Below the pieces are notes generated by a model that ran no database searches, was not told the origin of the DNA, and worked only from the letters and a program-made list of their open reading frames with translations. A stretch of 64,000 nucleotides of DNA from Neobacillus sp. PS2-9 (GTDB lineage Bacteria; Bacillota; Bacilli; Bacillales; Cytobacillaceae), in NCBI RefSeq assembly GCF_030915525.1, contig NZ_CP133269.1, positions 87,001 through 151,000 on the forward strand. Reading direction: 5' to 3'. Below are positions 54,272-63,649 of this stretch, piece by piece (position 1 is the stretch's first letter; each line of letters starts with the position of its first letter). The translations under genes and the position numbers were made by a program.

Positions 54272-54868
54272 GTGAAGGCTGCGGCTATTATTTTATCAGG
54301 TGGAAAATCTAGCAGGATGGGCACAAACAAGGCCCTGCTAAAAATAAACAAGAAAACAAACATCGAAAGAATTGCAGATACGCTTAAGCCCCTCTTTGAT
54401 GATATAATTCTAGTAACGAACAATCCTGAATCTTATGAATTTTTAGGATTGAAGATGGTAAAAGACCATTATCCTGGTATGGGGCCGCTCGCTGGAGTAC
54501 ATGCTGGCTTGAATCACTCGGATTACGATGTGAATTTTATTGTCGCCTGTGATATGCCGTTTGTCTCAGGAGAACTGGCGCAAGCACTCGTCCACTTATG
54601 CAGCCATTATGATGCCGTCATACCCGTGATTAATGGAATACAGCACCCACTTTTTGCTGTCTTTAAAAAGGAGATGGCAAGTAAAGTGGCTGGGTGCATT
54701 GAAGAAGGAACACTTCGAATGAAGCACCTTCTGGATCGCTTACAGGTGTTGTACGTTACTGAAAGAGAATTGCAATCGAATAGCCTACTAGATCTTGATA
54801 AGGTCTTTTTTAATATGAATCACCCAAATGAGTACGAAGATGCAAAAAAGTGGGCCGAAGCAGATTAG
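54272..54868 (+). CDS. mobA: Molybdenum cofactor guanylyltransferase MobA
   Basis: A 198-residue nucleotidyltransferase. The N-terminal LSGGKSSRMGTNKALL loop binds GTP; VACDMPFVS holds the metal-binding Asp. It attaches GMP to Mo-molybdopterin, giving the MGD form needed by formate dehydrogenase. GTG start after GAAGGTGC. First gene of a run of six cofactor genes. Confidence 0.92.
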   Translation: MKAAAIILSGGKSSRMGTNKALLKINKKTNIERIADTLKPLFDDIILVTNNPESYEFLGLKMVKDHYPGMGPLAGVHAGLNHSDYDVNFIVACDMPFVSGELAQALVHLCSHYDAVIPVINGIQHPLFAVFKKEMASKVAGCIEEGTLRMKHLLDRLQVLYVTERELQSNSLLDLDKVFFNMNHPNEYEDAKKWAEAD

Positions 54869-54895
54869 ATGAACACAAGGGGGAAAAGGGGAACC

Positions 54896-56128
54896 ATGCA
54901 ATTTTTCAAAGTAAAAACAGTGGAAGAAACATTTGCCTTAATTGAGGAATATATACCGGTAACGCCTACGAAAGAGGTGCGGACGCTGGAAGAAGCGCTC
55001 CATTACATTCTTGCCGAGCCGGTCGTGGCCAAGGAAAATGTCCCGAGCTTTGACCGCTCAACTGTAGATGGATATGCTGTAAAAGCGAAGGATACGTATG
55101 GTTCCTCTGAATCAATGCCTGGATTCCTTACTGTAACTGGGGAAGTGAAGATGGGTGAAGTCCCTCAATCTGTGGTGGGCCCGGGCAGTGCTGTCTATGT
55201 GCCAACTGGCGGGATGATGCCTGCTGGCAGTGATAGTGTCATAATGATTGAACATTGCGAGGACCTCGATGGTCTCTTAAATACGTATAAACAAATTGCA
55301 CCAGGCGAAAATGTGATTAGAGCCGGTGAAGATATTAAAGAAGGAGAAACCCTCCTAACCGCTGGGACAAAGCTTCGTCCACAGGAATTAGGGGCCTTGG
55401 CCTCCTTAGGGATTACCCATGTAACGGTCTTTCGTCAATTGAAAGTCGGCTACCTATCGTCCGGAGATGAAATTGTTCCTTATCAAACAGAAACCCTCCA
55501 AGAAAGCCAAATTAGAGATATCAATCATTTAACCATCTCAGGGTTAGCTCGAGAATGGAATGTGGAAGTTGTTTACGGTGGGATTGTGAGGGATGATTTT
55601 GAAATCTTCCGTCAAAAAGCGAGAGAGCTTTACGATCAAGTGGACTGCCTGATTCTTTCTGGAGGAAGCTCTGTTGGGGCAAAGGATTATACAACTGAAG
55701 TCATTCAATCCTTAGGGGATCCGGGAGTATTTGTCCATGGAATTTCCATTAAACCAGGGAAACCAACCATCCTTGCTATGGCAGATGGAAAACCAGTCAT
55801 TGGGCTACCGGGACACCCTGCTTCTGCGATGATTATTTTCCGTTTATTCGGTGAAAGAATTTTACGAAAGCTGATGGGGGAAAAAGTAGAGCGGAAACCT
55901 GAGCGGATTTTTGCAAGAATCACAAAGAACATCCCATCCTCCCCGGGTCGATCTGATTATATTCGTGTCCGTTTAGTTGAAAAAGAGGGAGAATGGTGGG
56001 CGGAGCCGATTATCGGAAAATCAGGCTTAATCACCACACTAGTTAAGAGCGATGGAATAGTTGAGATTAGTTCGGAAAAAGAGGGAATTTCACAGGGTGA
56101 ATACGTTCCTGTGATTGCATCACGATAG
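54896..56128 (+). CDS. moeA: Molybdopterin molybdotransferase MoeA
   Basis: A 410-residue protein that inserts molybdate into adenylated molybdopterin. Motifs: FDRSTVDGYAVKAKD, PTGGMMPAGSD, ILSGGSSVGAKDYT and GLPGHPASAMI. The start at 54896 follows AAAAGGGGA; the ATG at 54869 is less likely. Confidence 0.93.
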   Translation: MQFFKVKTVEETFALIEEYIPVTPTKEVRTLEEALHYILAEPVVAKENVPSFDRSTVDGYAVKAKDTYGSSESMPGFLTVTGEVKMGEVPQSVVGPGSAVYVPTGGMMPAGSDSVIMIEHCEDLDGLLNTYKQIAPGENVIRAGEDIKEGETLLTAGTKLRPQELGALASLGITHVTVFRQLKVGYLSSGDEIVPYQTETLQESQIRDINHLTISGLAREWNVEVVYGGIVRDDFEIFRQKARELYDQVDCLILSGGSSVGAKDYTTEVIQSLGDPGVFVHGISIKPGKPTILAMADGKPVIGLPGHPASAMIIFRLFGERILRKLMGEKVERKPERIFARITKNIPSSPGRSDYIRVRLVEKEGEWWAEPIIGKSGLITTLVKSDGIVEISSEKEGISQGEYVPVIASR

Positions 56129-56140
56129 GGGGAAGGTCAA

Positions 56141-58075
56141 ATGGAGCAGACATATTATAAGCGGAAAATTTATTTAGAAGATAAACCCCGAGCGGAAGCG
56201 AGAGAAGAAATTCTTGCGGCACAACAGCTGCCCTCTGAAACGGAATATATCTCAGCAACAGAAGCTTTGGGACGAGTAACGGCTGAACCGATTTTTGCAA
56301 AGGTTTCGATGCCGCATTATCATGCGTCAGCGATGGATGGCATTGCTGTGGTGGCAGAAAGTACCTATCAAGCACATGAACAAAATCCACTGCAACTAAA
56401 AAAAGGCAGTCAATTTTGCTATGTAGATACAGGCAATGCGATTCCATCCCCCTTTAATGCCGTGATTATGATTGAGCATGTGGATGTAATCGATGAGGAA
56501 ACGATTGAAATTATTGAGCCAGCCACACCTTGGCAGCATATCCGCCCAATTGGTGAAGATATCGTTCAGGAGGAAATGCTGTTCCCGCAAGGACATATAT
56601 TAAGGCCAGCGGATTTAGGCGTGTTACTAGCTGCACAGCAAACGGTCATTCCGATCGTGAAAAAACCAGTGGTGACGATTATACCGACCGGGAATGAACT
56701 GGTAGAGGCAGATTCAGAGCTAGCTTCTGGGAACATTATTGAATTCAATGGCACGGTTTTTGCTAATTTTATTAAAGAGTGGGGCGGAGAGCCGAAGCTT
56801 CATACGATTGTGAAGGACGAGCCTGAGAAAATAAAAAATGCCCTTTTGGAAGCATCGGAAACCTCCGATATTATTGTCATCAATGCCGGTTCTTCTGCAG
56901 GACGGAAGGACTTCACGGTGCACATTATTGGCGAAATTGGCACCGTCTTTACCCATGGGGTCGCCGCACGGCCTGGAAAGCCTGTTATTTTAGGAAAAAT
57001 AAATGGGAAAATCGTCGTTGGTGTTCCAGGATATCCGGTCTCCGCCTATTTGGCCTTGGAGTGGTTTGTCCGTCCACTGGTGTGTAAGTACTTAGAAATT
57101 CCTGAACCCAAAAGACAGACAGTAACGGTTAAGCTTGGCCGCCGCATTGTCTCGTCCATGGGTGCAGAGGACTTTGTTCGAATGAATATCGGCTATGTGA
57201 ATGGCCAATTTGTTGCTAATCCACTGACAAGGGCGGCAGGGGTAACGATGTCGTATGTCAGAGCAGATGGCCTATTGATCGTCCCGCCAAATATCATTGG
57301 CTATGAGCAAGGAGACTTTGCTGAGGTGGAGCTGTTAAGACCGCTGGAAGAAGTGAGAAACTCCATTGTGTTTAGCGGCAGTCACGATTTGACGATTGAT
57401 CTATTATCATCGCAATTGAAACGAGTGCATACAGATAGAAAAATTGTTTCATCTCATGTCGGCAGTATGGCTGGGATTATGGCGATTCGAAAAGGTGAGG
57501 CCCATGTAGCGGGCATTCATTTGCTTGACCCAAGCACAAAGCAATATAATGTTTCATATGTAAACAAAATTCTAGCAGGTCAAGACGTGGTTCTGTATCC
57601 ATTTTTAAAAAGAAAGCAAGGCTGGATTTTACCAAAAGGAAATCCACTTGAAATAGAAAACGTGGCAGATTTGGTTAGAGGTAAGGTGAATTTCGTCAAT
57701 CGCCAAAAAGGAGCCGGTACAAGAATTCTGTTTGATCTCTTGCTATCGGAAGAGGGACTCTCCTCGGAGGACATTATTGGCTATGAGCGTGAAATGTTCT
57801 CCCATCTTGCCGTAGCGGCAGAGGTCAAGGGTGATCGTTATGGTGCCGGACTCGGAATCTATCCTGCAGCAAAGGCAATGGACCTGGAATTTATTCCTGT
57901 TGCCGATGAAGAATATGATTTAGTAATGACAAGAAGCTTTTATGAAAGTGACAACGGAAGACAGCTAGTTGAGTTAATCCAGTCTCCTGCATTTAAAGAA
58001 CAGGTAGAAAAGATTGGCGGCTATCAAGTAGTGGAAAATGCAGAGCCAAAGCGCTTGTCTGAAGAGGTGAAATAA
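56141..58075 (+). CDS. MoeA-like protein fused to a PBP-like domain
   Basis: A 644-residue fusion. Residues ~1-415 are a second MoeA (MPHYHASAMDGIAVVAEST, INAGSSAGRKDFT, GVPGYPVSAY). Residues ~420-644 resemble a periplasmic-binding/LysR-effector type domain (VFSGSHDLTIDLLSSQL, FVNRQKGAGTRILFDLLLSE) like that of molybdate-binding proteins, here in the cytosol. It may sense or bind molybdate, or a tungstate/molybdate choice may lie here. Such fusions are known in Gram-positives and archaea; the role of the extra domain is not settled. Confidence 0.88.
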   Translation: MEQTYYKRKIYLEDKPRAEAREEILAAQQLPSETEYISATEALGRVTAEPIFAKVSMPHYHASAMDGIAVVAESTYQAHEQNPLQLKKGSQFCYVDTGNAIPSPFNAVIMIEHVDVIDEETIEIIEPATPWQHIRPIGEDIVQEEMLFPQGHILRPADLGVLLAAQQTVIPIVKKPVVTIIPTGNELVEADSELASGNIIEFNGTVFANFIKEWGGEPKLHTIVKDEPEKIKNALLEASETSDIIVINAGSSAGRKDFTVHIIGEIGTVFTHGVAARPGKPVILGKINGKIVVGVPGYPVSAYLALEWFVRPLVCKYLEIPEPKRQTVTVKLGRRIVSSMGAEDFVRMNIGYVNGQFVANPLTRAAGVTMSYVRADGLLIVPPNIIGYEQGDFAEVELLRPLEEVRNSIVFSGSHDLTIDLLSSQLKRVHTDRKIVSSHVGSMAGIMAIRKGEAHVAGIHLLDPSTKQYNVSYVNKILAGQDVVLYPFLKRKQGWILPKGNPLEIENVADLVRGKVNFVNRQKGAGTRILFDLLLSEEGLSSEDIIGYEREMFSHLAVAAEVKGDRYGAGLGIYPAAKAMDLEFIPVADEEYDLVMTRSFYESDNGRQLVELIQSPAFKEQVEKIGGYQVVENAEPKRLSEEVK

Positions 58076-58543
58076 ATGAAAATGTTCGAGATTTCAAAGG
58101 AACCAATTGATATCCAAGCAGTGATTGATAAAGTAGTTCAGCGTGAGGCGGGTGCGATTACGACCTTTATTGGTACCGTCCGTGAATTAACAAAGGGAAA
58201 GAAAACGTTGTTTCTCATTTATGAGGCATATGAAGCCATGGCTGTGAAAAAGCTGGAGCAAATTGGTACCGAGATTGAACAGCGCTGGGAAGGTTCGTGC
58301 GTCGCAATCACCCACCGTGTCGGTCGTTTAGATATTACTGATGTAGCGGTAGTGATTGCCGTTTCTACCCCACACCGTGCAGATGCATATGAAGCCAACC
58401 GTTATGCGATTGAACGGATTAAGGAAATTGTTCCTATTTGGAAGAAAGAGCATTGGGAAGACGGCGAAGAATGGATGGGCAATCAGCTAGAAACAGTCGC
58501 TTATCCAAGCGGCAAGCCTGAGGAGAGTGACTTGAATGAATAA
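58076..58543 (+). CDS. moaE: Molybdopterin synthase large subunit MoaE
   Basis: A 155-residue subunit with GAITTFIGTVRELTKGK, AVSTPHRADAYEANRYAIER and the active-site lysines in IWKKEHWEDG. Together with MoaD it makes molybdopterin from cPMP. It starts directly after the fusion gene stop, with GAGGTGAAAT as its site. Confidence 0.93.
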   Translation: MKMFEISKEPIDIQAVIDKVVQREAGAITTFIGTVRELTKGKKTLFLIYEAYEAMAVKKLEQIGTEIEQRWEGSCVAITHRVGRLDITDVAVVIAVSTPHRADAYEANRYAIERIKEIVPIWKKEHWEDGEEWMGNQLETVAYPSGKPEESDLNE

Positions 58544-58772
58544 GGTACTATTTTTTGCCCATTTACGTGATGCAGTCGGCGGTGAGGAGTTTCTTACTAT
58601 CGATGCAAGCGGTAAAACGGTCGCGGAGTTAAAAGCAGAGTTATCCGCCAACTATAACTTGCCTAAAATGGATACGGTGATGACAGCGATTAATGAAGAG
58701 TTTGCTTCCAATGATGAGGTTATCTCTGATGGTGATGTCATTGCGTTCATTCCTCCGGTTAGCGGGGGCTGA
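58536..58772 (+). CDS. moaD: Molybdopterin synthase small subunit MoaD
   Basis: A 78-residue ubiquitin-like sulfur carrier. It ends PPVSGG, the Gly-Gly that is adenylated by MoeB and then thiocarboxylated. It overlaps moaE by 8 nt. Confidence 0.93.
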   Translation: MNKVLFFAHLRDAVGGEEFLTIDASGKTVAELKAELSANYNLPKMDTVMTAINEEFASNDEVISDGDVIAFIPPVSGG

Positions 58773-58778
58773 TTTAGT

Positions 58779-59798
58779 ATGGATGAAAGGTATTCACGGC
58801 AAGTTCTTTTTCCAGGGATCGGTAAAGAGGGGCAAGAGAAGATTCGGAAAAAACATGTACTAATTATCGGCGCCGGAGCGTTAGGGTCGGGAAGTGCAGA
58901 GGTTTTGGCCCGGTCTGGTGTGGGCAAGGTGACGATTATTGACCGGGATTATGTGGAAGCGAGTAATTTGCAACGGCAGCAACTTTATACGGAGGAAGAT
59001 GTCGCTGAAAAGCTACCGAAGGCTGCGGCTGCAGAAAAACGCCTGCGTGCCATCAATTCCGACGTAGAGATTCGGGCAATCATCGGTGATGCGACTCCTG
59101 AAATGCTGGAGGAATTGGTAGCTAGCGTGGATTTGATGATGGATGCAACCGATAATTTTGAGACGCGGATGGCGATGAATGATGTATCGCAAAAATACAA
59201 TATTCCGTGGATCTACGGTGCGTGTGTCGGCAGCTATGGGATGAGTTTTTCCATTATTCCAGGGAAAACACCTTGTCTTAACTGCCTGTTACGATCGATT
59301 CCGCTCCAGGGGCTGACCTGTGATACAGGTGGCATTATTTCTCCGGCTGTACAGATGGTTATTGCGCATCAAACCGCGGAAGCGCTAAAGATTCTGGTTG
59401 AAGATTATGATGCGGTCCGCACATCGTTTGTCAGTTTTGATTTATGGAGAAATGAATATACGAGTTTAAAGATGTCGAAGGCGAAGTTTGCTGGCTGCTT
59501 ATCATGCGGCGAGGAGCGAACGTATCCGTATCTCGATTATGAGAATATGACGAAAACGACGGTGCTGTGCGGCCGCGATACCGTGCAAATCCGACCTGCG
59601 GCTGCTAGTGAAATTTCCTTGGAACGGCTTGCCGGGCAGCTTAACTCACTAGGTTATGTAGTGAAAGGCAATCCCTATCTGCTGTCTGTGGAAATGGGCG
59701 AAGAACGGCTGGTTATTTTTCAAGATGGCCGCGCTTTGGTCCATGGAACCAAAGATTTAACACACGCAAAATCTATTTATCAACGAATATTAGGATAA
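58779..59798 (+). CDS. moeB: MoaD-activating enzyme MoeB/ThiF
   Basis: A 339-residue E1-like adenylyltransferase. ATP loop IGAGALGSGSAE, DNFETRMAMND, catalytic Cys in GLTCDTGG, and two zinc CxxC pairs (CLNC and CLSC). A ~90-residue C-terminal extension is not a full rhodanese. It adenylates MoaD and may also serve ThiS. Last of the cofactor genes; moaA, moaC and moaB/mogA are not in the window. Confidence 0.9.
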   Translation: MDERYSRQVLFPGIGKEGQEKIRKKHVLIIGAGALGSGSAEVLARSGVGKVTIIDRDYVEASNLQRQQLYTEEDVAEKLPKAAAAEKRLRAINSDVEIRAIIGDATPEMLEELVASVDLMMDATDNFETRMAMNDVSQKYNIPWIYGACVGSYGMSFSIIPGKTPCLNCLLRSIPLQGLTCDTGGIISPAVQMVIAHQTAEALKILVEDYDAVRTSFVSFDLWRNEYTSLKMSKAKFAGCLSCGEERTYPYLDYENMTKTTVLCGRDTVQIRPAAASEISLERLAGQLNSLGYVVKGNPYLLSVEMGEERLVIFQDGRALVHGTKDLTHAKSIYQRILG

Positions 59799-59802
59799 AA
59801 GA

Positions 59803-59834
59803 AACCCGTACCAGTTCATGGTGCGGGATTTTTG
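59803..59834 (+). terminator. Terminator after moeB
   Basis: CCCGTACC and GGTGCGGG pair around a 7-nt loop, followed by ATTTTT. Confidence 0.85.
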
Positions 59835-59846
59835 CGATATGGCATC

Positions 59847-59977
59847 CTGTTGATTGGAGTGGAAGGCGTGAAGACTCCTGTGGGAGTACGGTTCAGGGGA
59901 GACCCCGCAGGCGTATACGCCGAGGAGACTCGCCGAAACGCCCACGAACCGTTCGCGCCTGGAACGGAAATCAACAG
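59847..59977 (+). repeat. 131-bp interspersed element, copy 6
   Basis: Same ends and orientation as the other copies. It lies between the moeB terminator and the parS site. Confidence 0.9.
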
Positions 59978-60004
59978 ACTTTATAAAGAGTACGATATTC
60001 GACT

Positions 60005-60020
60005 TGTTTCACGTGGAACA
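60005..60020 (-). promoter_or_regulatory. parS site (ParB/Spo0J binding)
   Basis: TGTTTCACGTGGAACA on the plus strand; the complement TGTTCCACGTGAAACA fits the B. subtilis parS consensus TGTTNCACGTGAAACA. It is framed by the inverted repeat ATATTCGACT (59995) and AGTCGAATAT (60056). The site implies an origin-proximal location of this part of the chromosome. Confidence 0.85.
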
Positions 60021-60106
60021 TGTCGAACGGTGGCTGGGTCAATTTTTCGTAAAATAGTCGAATATCAGGTAGAATAGAAACGAGACTGAAAATAGAGGTG
60101 TCACAA

Positions 60107-60457
60107 ATGAACATATCCATCCAAAAGCTCTTAACTAAAATAGAAGAAGAATTAAAACAAGCAAAAACAGCTCAAATGCAAGAAAGCTTGCGGGAAAAGG
60201 TTTACTCTATTAAAATATTATGCGAATTGATACTGGATGATCAGCCAGCAGCACAGAGTGAACGACCGTTGAACGCTCCTGCAGCCGCGAGGCCATTACA
60301 AACACAACCTGCCTATCAGCAGCCAGTGGCCGCACAGCCAGTTTTTCAACAGCCGATCATGAATCAACCCATCTTTCAACAACCGGCACCCGTCCAACAG
60401 GGAAAAAAACTAGAAATGGACAACGAAGCAAACGGAGATTCATTATTTGATTTTTAA
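60107..60457 (+). CDS. ywdI: YwdI family protein (DUF5327)
   Basis: A 116-residue protein. A helical N-terminus (ISIQKLLTKIEEELKQAKTA) leads to a Gln/Pro-rich tail (QPVFQQPIMNQPIFQQP). It fits the Bacillus YwdI/DUF5327 family; the function is unknown. ATG at 60107 after AGAGGTG. Next to ywdK and gerQ, as in B. subtilis. Confidence 0.8.
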   Translation: MNISIQKLLTKIEEELKQAKTAQMQESLREKVYSIKILCELILDDQPAAQSERPLNAPAAARPLQTQPAYQQPVAAQPVFQQPIMNQPIFQQPAPVQQGKKLEMDNEANGDSLFDF

Positions 60458-60475
60458 AATGGGAGGAAATACAAA

Positions 60476-60847
60476 ATGAAAGCTTTTATCGTAATCGGGG
60501 CCATTAATGCCTTTTTAGCAGTCGCACTTGGTGCCTTCGGAGCACATGGATTAAAGGACAAGCTAGATGCTCATTACCTTGAGATTTGGAAAACAGGCGT
60601 GACCTACCAAATGTTTCACGCAACCGGCATATTAATTATTGGTCTACTTCTTGGAAAAGTAGCAGCAAGCTCACAATTTGCCTGGTCCGGATGGTTAATG
60701 TTAGCGGGAATCATCCTATTCAGCGGCAGCTTGTACGCATTAAGCTTAACAAAAGTAGGCGTATTGGGAGCCATCACACCAATTGGCGGAGTATGCTTCT
60801 TAGCGGCATGGATACTGATGATTGTTGGAGCGGTTAAACATTTTTAA
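60476..60847 (+). CDS. ywdK: DUF423 membrane protein (YwdK)
   Basis: A 123-residue membrane protein with four helices. The N-terminal AINAFLAVALGAFGAHGLKD and the C-terminal GAITPIGGVCFLAAWI are DUF423 signatures. Role unknown. GGGAGGAAAT precedes the ATG, 18 nt after ywdI. Confidence 0.88.
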   Translation: MKAFIVIGAINAFLAVALGAFGAHGLKDKLDAHYLEIWKTGVTYQMFHATGILIIGLLLGKVAASSQFAWSGWLMLAGIILFSGSLYALSLTKVGVLGAITPIGGVCFLAAWILMIVGAVKHF

Positions 60848-60853
60848 GTAAAG

Positions 60854-60890
60854 CAAGAGGCATTGGGCTGAAGACCCAATGCCTTTTTAC
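60854..60890. terminator. Bidirectional terminator between ywdK and gerQ
   Basis: AGGCATTGGG and CCCAATGCCT form a 10-bp stem followed by TTTTT, in the gap between two converging genes. Confidence 0.9.
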
Positions 60891-60900
60891 ATGAAATTTA

Positions 60901-61380
60901 TTATCTTGGTGGGTAAGTACCTAAGCCTGGTGCTGCACCATATGGATATTCATATTCGATTTCTTCAGCAAACGTAATGTAATCGACCGCAACCATCGGA
61001 ATTAGGAAACGAGTACCTGCTTGCGGATCACTTAAAATAACATGGTCCCTTCCTGCCGCCTCAATAATTCCTTTAAATTCTTTTGCGTTCCATTGATTGT
61101 TACCCTCAAAGGTTGCAAAGACACTAACAAGTTTTCCTTTGTTCAAACGAAGAATATTTTCAATGTACGATTGCTCAATTGGAAGCATACCTTGGCCGCC
61201 TCCACCAGCTGGTGGCATTTGAGGCATTTGCGGCATTTGCCCCATTTGCTGCTGCATCTGTCCTGTTGATGGTGGTGGGAATTGTGGGAAGCCTTGCCCT
61301 CCCCCCATAGGTTGTGCACGGTTTTGTCCAGCTACTCCAGTATAAGGCTGAAATCCTTGTGGATTGTTATATTGGTTCAT
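60901..61380 (-). CDS. gerQ: Spore coat protein GerQ
   Basis: A 159-residue protein. The N-terminal ~65 residues are low-complexity Gln/Pro/Gly (MGQMPQMPQMPPAGGGG); the C-terminal ~90 residues are the conserved GerQ core (SYIENILRLNKGKLVSVFAT). In B. subtilis it is cross-linked into the coat by transglutaminase and needed for normal spore germination. It identifies the host as a spore former. GGAGGGG precedes the ATG. Confidence 0.92.
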   Translation of the reverse strand: MNQYNNPQGFQPYTGVAGQNRAQPMGGGQGFPQFPPPSTGQMQQQMGQMPQMPQMPPAGGGGQGMLPIEQSYIENILRLNKGKLVSVFATFEGNNQWNAKEFKGIIEAAGRDHVILSDPQAGTRFLIPMVAVDYITFAEEIEYEYPYGAAPGLGTYPPR

Positions 61381-61614
61381 CTTTTCCCCTCCTAAAATAA
61401 TTGAACGAATCGCCCAACAGTTTATTCATACTCCAAAGAAGCCCACATGGTTACAGTTGGGATGCTACTTTTTTCTCACCTCACCTTGATGAGACATACG
61501 GAGCTTTATTTGAGACTCGCTGTTTAAATAGTATGAAGGGGTTGAGGGAAATATGACTGGCTTTTGGCAGGAAAACAAAAAAGCTCTCAAGCCATGGCCT
61601 GAGAACTTTCTGTA

Positions 61615-62358
61615 TTATACGTGAAGGAATGTGGATACGCGTTCTTCTTCGAGAAGGTTCCCAACGAAGAAGGCTCCAAATTCGCCGTAGCGAGCACTTA
61701 CTTCATCAAAGCGCATTTCATAGACAAGCTTCTTGAACTGTAGAACATCTTCTGCGAACAGGGTAACTCCCCATTCGTAGTCATCGAAGCCAACAGAACC
61801 CGTGATAATTTGCTTAACTTTCCCTGCATATGTACGACCAATCATTCCGTGGCTGCGCATCATATTGCGGCGTTCTTCCATCGGAAGCATATACCAGTTG
61901 TCATTGCCTTGACGGCGCTTATCCATTGGATAGAAGCAAACATGCTTCGTTCTTGGAAGCATCGGGTAAAGGCGCGCCAAAATTTGTGGGTTCTGGTATG
62001 GATCTTCTCCTGCTGGCAGGTAGTTACTTAACTCCACAACCGAAACATAAGAATGAGCAGGAATCGTGAATTCTGCTAATTTTGTTTTGTTAAATTCTGT
62101 TTCAATCGCATTTAATTCTTCCATTGTTGGACGTAAAATCATCATCATAAAATCAGCCTTTTGACCAACAATTGTATATAAAGCATGACTGCCTTCTTTA
62201 CGTTCCTGTGTTTGATTCCATTTTTCAACTAGACTTAGAAACTCATGGATAGCGGCTTGGCGCTCATCACTTGAAAGCATCTTCCACGTTGTCCAATCAA
62301 CTGTACGGAAATCATGCAGGCAATACCATCCGTCAAGCGTTTGTGCTGCTTCACTCAT
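61615..62358 (-). CDS. hemQ: Coproheme decarboxylase HemQ
   Basis: A 247-residue chlorite-dismutase-family enzyme ([52 protein letters not shown]). It makes heme b from coproheme in the Gram-positive pathway. AGGAGTGA precedes the ATG at 62358. In B. subtilis the homologue (ywfI) also stands next to pta. Confidence 0.92.
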   Translation of the reverse strand: MSEAAQTLDGWYCLHDFRTVDWTTWKMLSSDERQAAIHEFLSLVEKWNQTQERKEGSHALYTIVGQKADFMMMILRPTMEELNAIETEFNKTKLAEFTIPAHSYVSVVELSNYLPAGEDPYQNPQILARLYPMLPRTKHVCFYPMDKRRQGNDNWYMLPMEERRNMMRSHGMIGRTYAGKVKQIITGSVGFDDYEWGVTLFAEDVLQFKKLVYEMRFDEVSARYGEFGAFFVGNLLEEERVSTFLHV

Positions 62359-62527
62359 TAAAATCACTCCTAAATAATGATTCTTCTTATTAACACTCTT
62401 AACTATAACATAGTTTGACCAAGTGAAGCCTCAATAAAACCTTAATTGAAGATAAGTGGATATTTTTATTAAAATGGGTACATAGTAAAAACGAGAGTGT
62501 AATTTTTTGAAAACAAAAACATTTCGA

Positions 62528-62583
62528 TGAAACCGCTATCTGTGATGTGCGTTGCTTGAAATTTTACTTTGGTAAAGTATGCT
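62528..62583 (+). promoter_or_regulatory. pta promoter with upstream cre box
   Basis: TGAAACCGCTATCT at 62528-62541 matches 13 of 14 cre positions. It is followed by TTGAAA (62556-62561), a 16-bp spacer and TATGCT (62578-62583). A cre centred ~55 bp before the expected start fits CcpA activation, as known for B. subtilis pta. Confidence 0.6.
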
Positions 62584-62619
62584 AATAGGGGTAGTTTTTT
62601 TAAAAGGGAGGATTTCATT

Positions 62620-63591
62620 GTGAGTGATTTATTTGAAGGGTTAAAACAAAAAGTTTCCGGCCGTGATTTGCGTATTGTTTTTCCAGAGGGCTTAGACGAG
62701 CGGATTGTTAGAGCGACAGCCCGTTTAGCAGAGGAAAAATTAATCACACCGATTCTAGTAGGTAACATTGAACAAGTGCAGGCCAAAGCAAGTGAGCTTG
62801 GCGTTTCTTTAGATGCTGCTGAAATCTATGATCCAGCAACCTATGCGGGTATGGATGAACTTGTGGCTGCGTTTGTTGAGCGCCGCAAAGGAAAAGCAAC
62901 GGAAGAAGATGCACGTAAGATTTTACTAGATGAAAACTATTTCGGCACGATGCTCGTATATACGAAGAAAGCACACGGTCTTGTCAGTGGAGCGGCACAT
63001 TCGACTGCAGATACAGTGCGTCCTGCCTTGCAAATTATTAAAACAAAAGAAGGCGTTAAGAAAACTTCTGGTGTGTTCATTATGGTTCGTGAGGACGAGA
63101 AGTATGTATTTGCGGATTGTGCTATCAATATTGCACCAGACAGCAATGATTTAGCAGAAATCGCGATTGAAAGCGCGAAAACAGCTGAAATGTTCGATAT
63201 GGAGCCACGTGTTGCCATGTTGAGTTTTTCAACAAAGGGTTCAGCGAAGTCTCCTGAAACAGAAAAAGTGATTGCAGCAGTGGAAGAGGCAAAGCGTCGT
63301 GATGCTTCACTAGTATTGGACGGCGAGTTCCAATTTGATGCGGCTTTTGTTCCATCTGTAGCAAAGAGTAAGGCGCCTGGTTCTGTGCTGCAAGGGGATG
63401 CGAACGTGTTTATTTTCCCAAGCCTAGAAGCAGGAAACATCGGCTACAAGATTGCACAGCGTTTAGGTGGATTCGAGGCAGTTGGCCCGATTTTACAAGG
63501 GTTAAATGCACCGGTTAACGACCTGTCACGCGGTTGTAACGAAGAAGATGTGTACAAGCTGGCATTGATTACAGCTGCACAAGGATTATAG
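62620..63591 (+). CDS. pta: Phosphate acetyltransferase
   Basis: A 323-residue enzyme that converts acetyl-CoA and phosphate to acetyl phosphate in overflow metabolism. Motifs: RIVFPEGLDERIVRATARL, GLVSGAAHSTADTVRPALQI and FIFPSLEAGNIGYKIAQRLG. GTG start at 62620 after AAGGGAGG; a longer upstream frame runs through the promoter and is rejected. Confidence 0.94.
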   Translation: MSDLFEGLKQKVSGRDLRIVFPEGLDERIVRATARLAEEKLITPILVGNIEQVQAKASELGVSLDAAEIYDPATYAGMDELVAAFVERRKGKATEEDARKILLDENYFGTMLVYTKKAHGLVSGAAHSTADTVRPALQIIKTKEGVKKTSGVFIMVREDEKYVFADCAINIAPDSNDLAEIAIESAKTAEMFDMEPRVAMLSFSTKGSAKSPETEKVIAAVEEAKRRDASLVLDGEFQFDAAFVPSVAKSKAPGSVLQGDANVFIFPSLEAGNIGYKIAQRLGGFEAVGPILQGLNAPVNDLSRGCNEEDVYKLALITAAQGL

Positions 63592-63649
63592 GAAGAGTTG
63601 GCTTTAGAGAGCTAGTCCGAGGTGGGCTGGCTCTTTTTGTGGTGAATTT

